The notes below the pieces were generated by a model. It worked only from the letters and a program-made list of their open reading frames with translations, was not told the origin of the DNA and ran no database searches. Of a stretch of 64,000 nt of DNA, positions 61,181 through 64,000 are shown in pieces. Origin of the DNA: Pseudomonas profundi (GTDB taxonomy: Bacteria > Pseudomonadota > Gammaproteobacteria > Pseudomonadales > Pseudomonadaceae). The stretch spans positions 186,001 to 250,000 of the forward strand of contig NZ_VTPZ01000002.1 in assembly GCF_008638305.1 (NCBI RefSeq). Reading direction: 5' to 3'. The position numbers and the translations under genes are program-made. Position 1 is the first letter of the stretch. Each line of letters opens with the position of its first letter.

Positions 61181-63838
61181 TCAGCAGTCCAGTGGGTTGG
61201 TCTTGTCGGAATCGATACCCAGGGACTTGAGCGCCTCGCCCAGTACCTTGCGTTCCAGTGCGCCGGACTCCACCAGCGCGGTGAGCGCGCTGTAGGCGAC
61301 CCAGTTGCGGTCCACCTCGAAGAAATAGCGCAGCTTGCGCCGGGTGTCGCTGCGACCAAAGCCGTCCGTGCCGAGCACCTTGAATGGACCCGGCACCCAT
61401 TGGCGGATCTGCTCTGCGTAGAGCTTCATGTAATCGGTGGCCGCAATGATCGGTCCCTTGCGGCCGGCCAGATTCTGTTCGACAAAGCTGGTACGCGGTT
61501 CCTGGTCAGGGTGGAGGCGGTTCCAGCGCTCCACGTCCAGGCCGTCACGGCGCAGCTCGTTGAAGCTGGTGGCGCTCCAGATATCGGCGCTGACGCCGTA
61601 TTGCTCCTGCAGAATCTTCGCTGCTTCGCGTACTTCACGCAGAATAGTGCCGCTGCCCATCAGCTGGACGTGTAGCTCGCCCGGTTGCTTGGCTTCCTCC
61701 AGCAGGTACATGCCACGCATGATCCCTTCCTGGATGTGCTCGCCTTCGGGCAGCGCTGGCTGCGTATAGGCCTCGTTCATGACCGTGAGGTAGTAGTAGA
61801 CGTTCTCCTGCTCCTCCATCATTCGCCGTGCACCCTCGCGAATGATCACCGCCAGCTCGTAGCCATAGCTCGGATCGTAGCTGCGGCAGTTGGGTACGGT
61901 TGAAGCCAGGATGTGGCTGTGGCCATCTTCGTGCTGCAGGCCCTCGCCGTTGAGCGTGGTACGCCCGGCGGTGCCCCCAATGAGGAAGCCCTTGGTGCGG
62001 CTGTCGCCCGCAGCCCAGGCCAGATCACCGATGCGCTGGAAGCCGAACATCGAGTAAAAGATGTAGAACGGCAGCATCGGCTGGTTATAGGTGCTATAGG
62101 CGGTACCTGCCGCAATCCAGCTCGACATCGCGCCGGCTTCGGTGATGCCTTCCTCAAGGATCTGACCCTGCTTGTCCTCGCGGTAGAACATCACCTGATT
62201 CTTGTCGACAGGCTCGTACAGCTGACCGACCGAGGAGTAGATCCCCAGCTGGCGGAACATGCCCTCCATACCGAAGGTGCGTGCTTCATCCGGCACGATG
62301 GGGACGATACGTTGCCCCAGCTCCTTGTCTTTCACCAGTTGCGACAGCACGCGGACGAAGGCCATGGTGGTGGAGATCTCGCGGTCACCGCTGCCGTCAA
62401 GTATTGACTTGAGCGTTTCCAGAGGCGGCACCGGCACCTTGAAGCTTTCCGCCCGGCGCGTGGGCATGTAGCCGCCGAGCGCTTCGCGGCGCGAATGCAG
62501 GTATTTGTACTCGGCGCTGCCTTCTTCCGGCTTGTAAAAGGGCAGTTTCTCGAGATCTTCGTCGTTGACCGGAATATCGAAGCGATCGCGGAAGGTCTTG
62601 AGACTTTCAACATCGACTTTTTTGGTGTTGTGCGCGGTATTCTGCCCCTGGCCAGCGCCGGTACCGTAGCCCTTGATGGTCTTGGCTAGAATGACGCTCG
62701 GTTGGCCAGTGTGGTTGACCGCAGCGTGATACGCGGCATACACCTTGTAGGGATCATGACCGCCACGGTTGAGTTTCCACACCTGGTCATCCGAAAGGTC
62801 CTTGACCATTTCCTCCAGCTCCGGACGCGCGCCGAAGAAGTGCTCGCGGACATAGGCCCCGTCGTTGGCCTTGTAGTTCTGATAATCGCCATCGACTGCT
62901 TCATCCATACGCTGTTGCAGCAGGCCGTCTTCATCCTTGGCAAACAGCGGATCCCACAAACGCCCCCAGATAACCTTGATCACGTTCCAGTCGGCGCCGC
63001 GGAAGTTGCCCTCCAGCTCCTGGATGATCTTGCCGTTGCCACGCACCGGGCCGTCCAGACGCTGCAAGTTGCAGTTGACCACGAAGATCAGGTTGTCGAG
63101 CTTTTCACGGCCAGCCAGGGAGATCGCGCCCAGGGATTCGGGCTCGTCGGTCTCGCCGTCACCGAGGAAACACCAGACCTTCTGCTTGCCCGGCTCGATG
63201 AATCCGCGGTGCTCCAAGTACTTCATGAAGCGCGCCTGATAGATCGCCTGAATCGGCCCGAGACCCATGGATACCGTGGGGAATTGCCAGAAATCGGGCA
63301 TCAACCAGGGGTGCGGATAGGAAGACAATCCATTGCCGTCTACTTCCTGACGGAAATTGTCAAGCTGGTCCTCGCTGATGCGGCCCTCGAGATAGGCGCG
63401 TGCGTAGACGCCTGGCGACGCGTGGCCTTGGAAAAACACCAGGTCGCCGCCGTGTTCATCGGTCGGGGCCTTGAAGAAATAGTTGAAACCAATGTCGTAG
63501 AGCGTGGCGCTGGAGGCGAAAGTGGAAATATGGCCGCCGAGATCGGGATCCTGCTGGTTGGTCCGCATGACCATTGCAAGCGCGTTCCAGCGCACCATCG
63601 AACGGATGCGCCGTTCCATGAACAGGTCGCCGGGCATACGCGCTTCGTGGGTAACCGGGATGGTGTTGCGGTAGGGCGTAGTGATCGAATAGGGCAGCAG
63701 CGTGCCGCTGCGGGTAGCCAATTCTTCCATGCGCGTAATCAGGTAGTGCGCGCGGTCTTCGCCTTCGGCATCCAGAACGGATTCCAGCGAGTCAAGCCAT
63801 TCCTGGGTTTCGAGGGGATCGATGTCTTGCGGCTTCAT
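61181..63838 (-). CDS. aceE: Pyruvate dehydrogenase E1 (homodimeric)
   Basis: 885 residues, the length of the single-chain E1 of gammaproteobacteria. The thiamine diphosphate motif is GDGETDEPES, and HEDGHSHILASTVPNCRSYDPSYGYELAVI is conserved. It decarboxylates pyruvate and passes the acetyl group to the E2 lipoyl arm. A GGAGA ribosome-binding site precedes the ATG at 63838. Two operator-like palindromes lie 80-150 bp upstream of the start. Confidence 0.97.
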   Translation of the reverse strand: MKPQDIDPLETQEWLDSLESVLDAEGEDRAHYLITRMEELATRSGTLLPYSITTPYRNTIPVTHEARMPGDLFMERRIRSMVRWNALAMVMRTNQQDPDLGGHISTFASSATLYDIGFNYFFKAPTDEHGGDLVFFQGHASPGVYARAYLEGRISEDQLDNFRQEVDGNGLSSYPHPWLMPDFWQFPTVSMGLGPIQAIYQARFMKYLEHRGFIEPGKQKVWCFLGDGETDEPESLGAISLAGREKLDNLIFVVNCNLQRLDGPVRGNGKIIQELEGNFRGADWNVIKVIWGRLWDPLFAKDEDGLLQQRMDEAVDGDYQNYKANDGAYVREHFFGARPELEEMVKDLSDDQVWKLNRGGHDPYKVYAAYHAAVNHTGQPSVILAKTIKGYGTGAGQGQNTAHNTKKVDVESLKTFRDRFDIPVNDEDLEKLPFYKPEEGSAEYKYLHSRREALGGYMPTRRAESFKVPVPPLETLKSILDGSGDREISTTMAFVRVLSQLVKDKELGQRIVPIVPDEARTFGMEGMFRQLGIYSSVGQLYEPVDKNQVMFYREDKQGQILEEGITEAGAMSSWIAAGTAYSTYNQPMLPFYIFYSMFGFQRIGDLAWAAGDSRTKGFLIGGTAGRTTLNGEGLQHEDGHSHILASTVPNCRSYDPSYGYELAVIIREGARRMMEEQENVYYYLTVMNEAYTQPALPEGEHIQEGIMRGMYLLEEAKQPGELHVQLMGSGTILREVREAAKILQEQYGVSADIWSATSFNELRRDGLDVERWNRLHPDQEPRTSFVEQNLAGRKGPIIAATDYMKLYAEQIRQWVPGPFKVLGTDGFGRSDTRRKLRYFFEVDRNWVAYSALTALVESGALERKVLGEALKSLGIDSDKTNPLDC

Positions 63839-63917
63839 ATTGTCTCCAGACCTTGTGGGCCCAATCAGCCGTATGAGCGGTTGGCCCCTTGCCGGCTGAT
63901 GCGGTGTTGGTGTTGTG

Positions 63918-63936
63918 TTTGTAGTTTTACTACAAA
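63918..63936. promoter_or_regulatory. Operator-like palindrome 1 upstream of aceE
   Basis: TTTGTAGTTTTACTACAAA is a dyad of TGTAGT-N3-ACTACA. The GT-N3-AC centre resembles sites of GntR/FadR-type regulators such as PdhR. It is about 80 bp upstream of the aceE start. Confidence 0.6.
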
Positions 63937-63968
63937 AACGGGAGCCATTCCAGCTCGCAGAGAATATT

Positions 63969-63987
63969 TTTGTAGTGAAACTACAGG
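63969..63987. promoter_or_regulatory. Operator-like palindrome 2 upstream of aceE
   Basis: A second TGTAGT-N3-ACTACA dyad (centre GAA), 51 bp centre to centre from the first. The spacing is close to five helical turns, which would put two bound dimers on nearly the same face of the DNA. Confidence 0.6.
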
Positions 63988-64000
63988 CGGTGCGGCTCCA

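Noticed and set aside
61170-61400. Upstream extension of the aceF frame by 77 codons
   Set aside because: It runs back into aceE; the lipoyl domain begins exactly at the ATG at 61169.

Overview
The window is chromosomal DNA from a Pseudomonas-type gammaproteobacterium. Gene order matches the P. aeruginosa chromosome in several blocks: ileS-lspA-fkpB-ispH, pilA/pilBCD-coaE-yacG, radA-mapZ, morA-glyA, and thiO-pilR-pilS-bamD-rluD-pgeF-clpB. A polyester hydrolase very like the PE-H enzyme of Halopseudomonas (formerly Pseudomonas) aestusnigri points to the Halopseudomonas / P. pertucinogena lineage. That assignment is an inference from gene content, not from a marker-gene tree.

Layout. 1-2180: end of ileS, then lspA, fkpB and ispH. 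2180-2570: a spacer bounded by inverted copies of a G/C-tract repeat. 2570-8172 (minus): a tightly packed run pilB-pilC-pilD-coaE-yacG-mutT/thiE. 8472-9016: pilA with a sigma-54-type promoter and a strong terminator. 9028-13412: an AT-richer accessory patch with a membrane sulfatase-fold transferase next to the pilin gene, an IS3 remnant, a frameshifted Y1 (RAYT) transposase and a decayed MntA/HepT toxin-antitoxin pair split by a miniature element. 13412-19601: alcohol dehydrogenase, the aerotaxis receptor Aer, a PhoX-type protein, a PETase-like polyester hydrolase and a small exported protein. 20094-26783: wax ester synthase/DGAT, patatin lipase, a HemD-like protein and a Lon-like protease. 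26784-27582: non-coding, with two perfect DnaA boxes around an AT-rich stretch, then a REP array. 27583-40873: rlmG, pap, radA, mapZ, gdhA, ettA, morA, glyA. 41000-49332: a solute-binding protein, an OafA-type acyltransferase, a DUF898 protein, a 280-bp inverted-repeat element, an M48 protease, mqo and thiO. 49336-58397: pilR, pilS, a PP0621-like protein, bamD, rluD, pgeF, clpB. 58419-59461: a RAYT gene with REP doublets on both sides. 59463-64000: aceF and aceE with two operator-like palindromes upstream.

Themes. Type IV pili are represented by the pilus motor and processing genes (pilBCD), the major pilin, and its PilS/PilR two-component regulators about 40 kb away; the minor pilin cluster that lies between ispH and thiO in P. 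aeruginosa is not here. Cyclic-di-GMP control of motility is represented by MorA and MapZ. Storage-lipid synthesis and breakdown sit side by side (WS/DGAT, patatin lipase). Several non-autonomous repeats are visible: three G/C-tract repeats, three REP doublets matching the resident RAYT gene, and two terminal-inverted-repeat miniature elements, one of which supplies the start codon of a protease gene.
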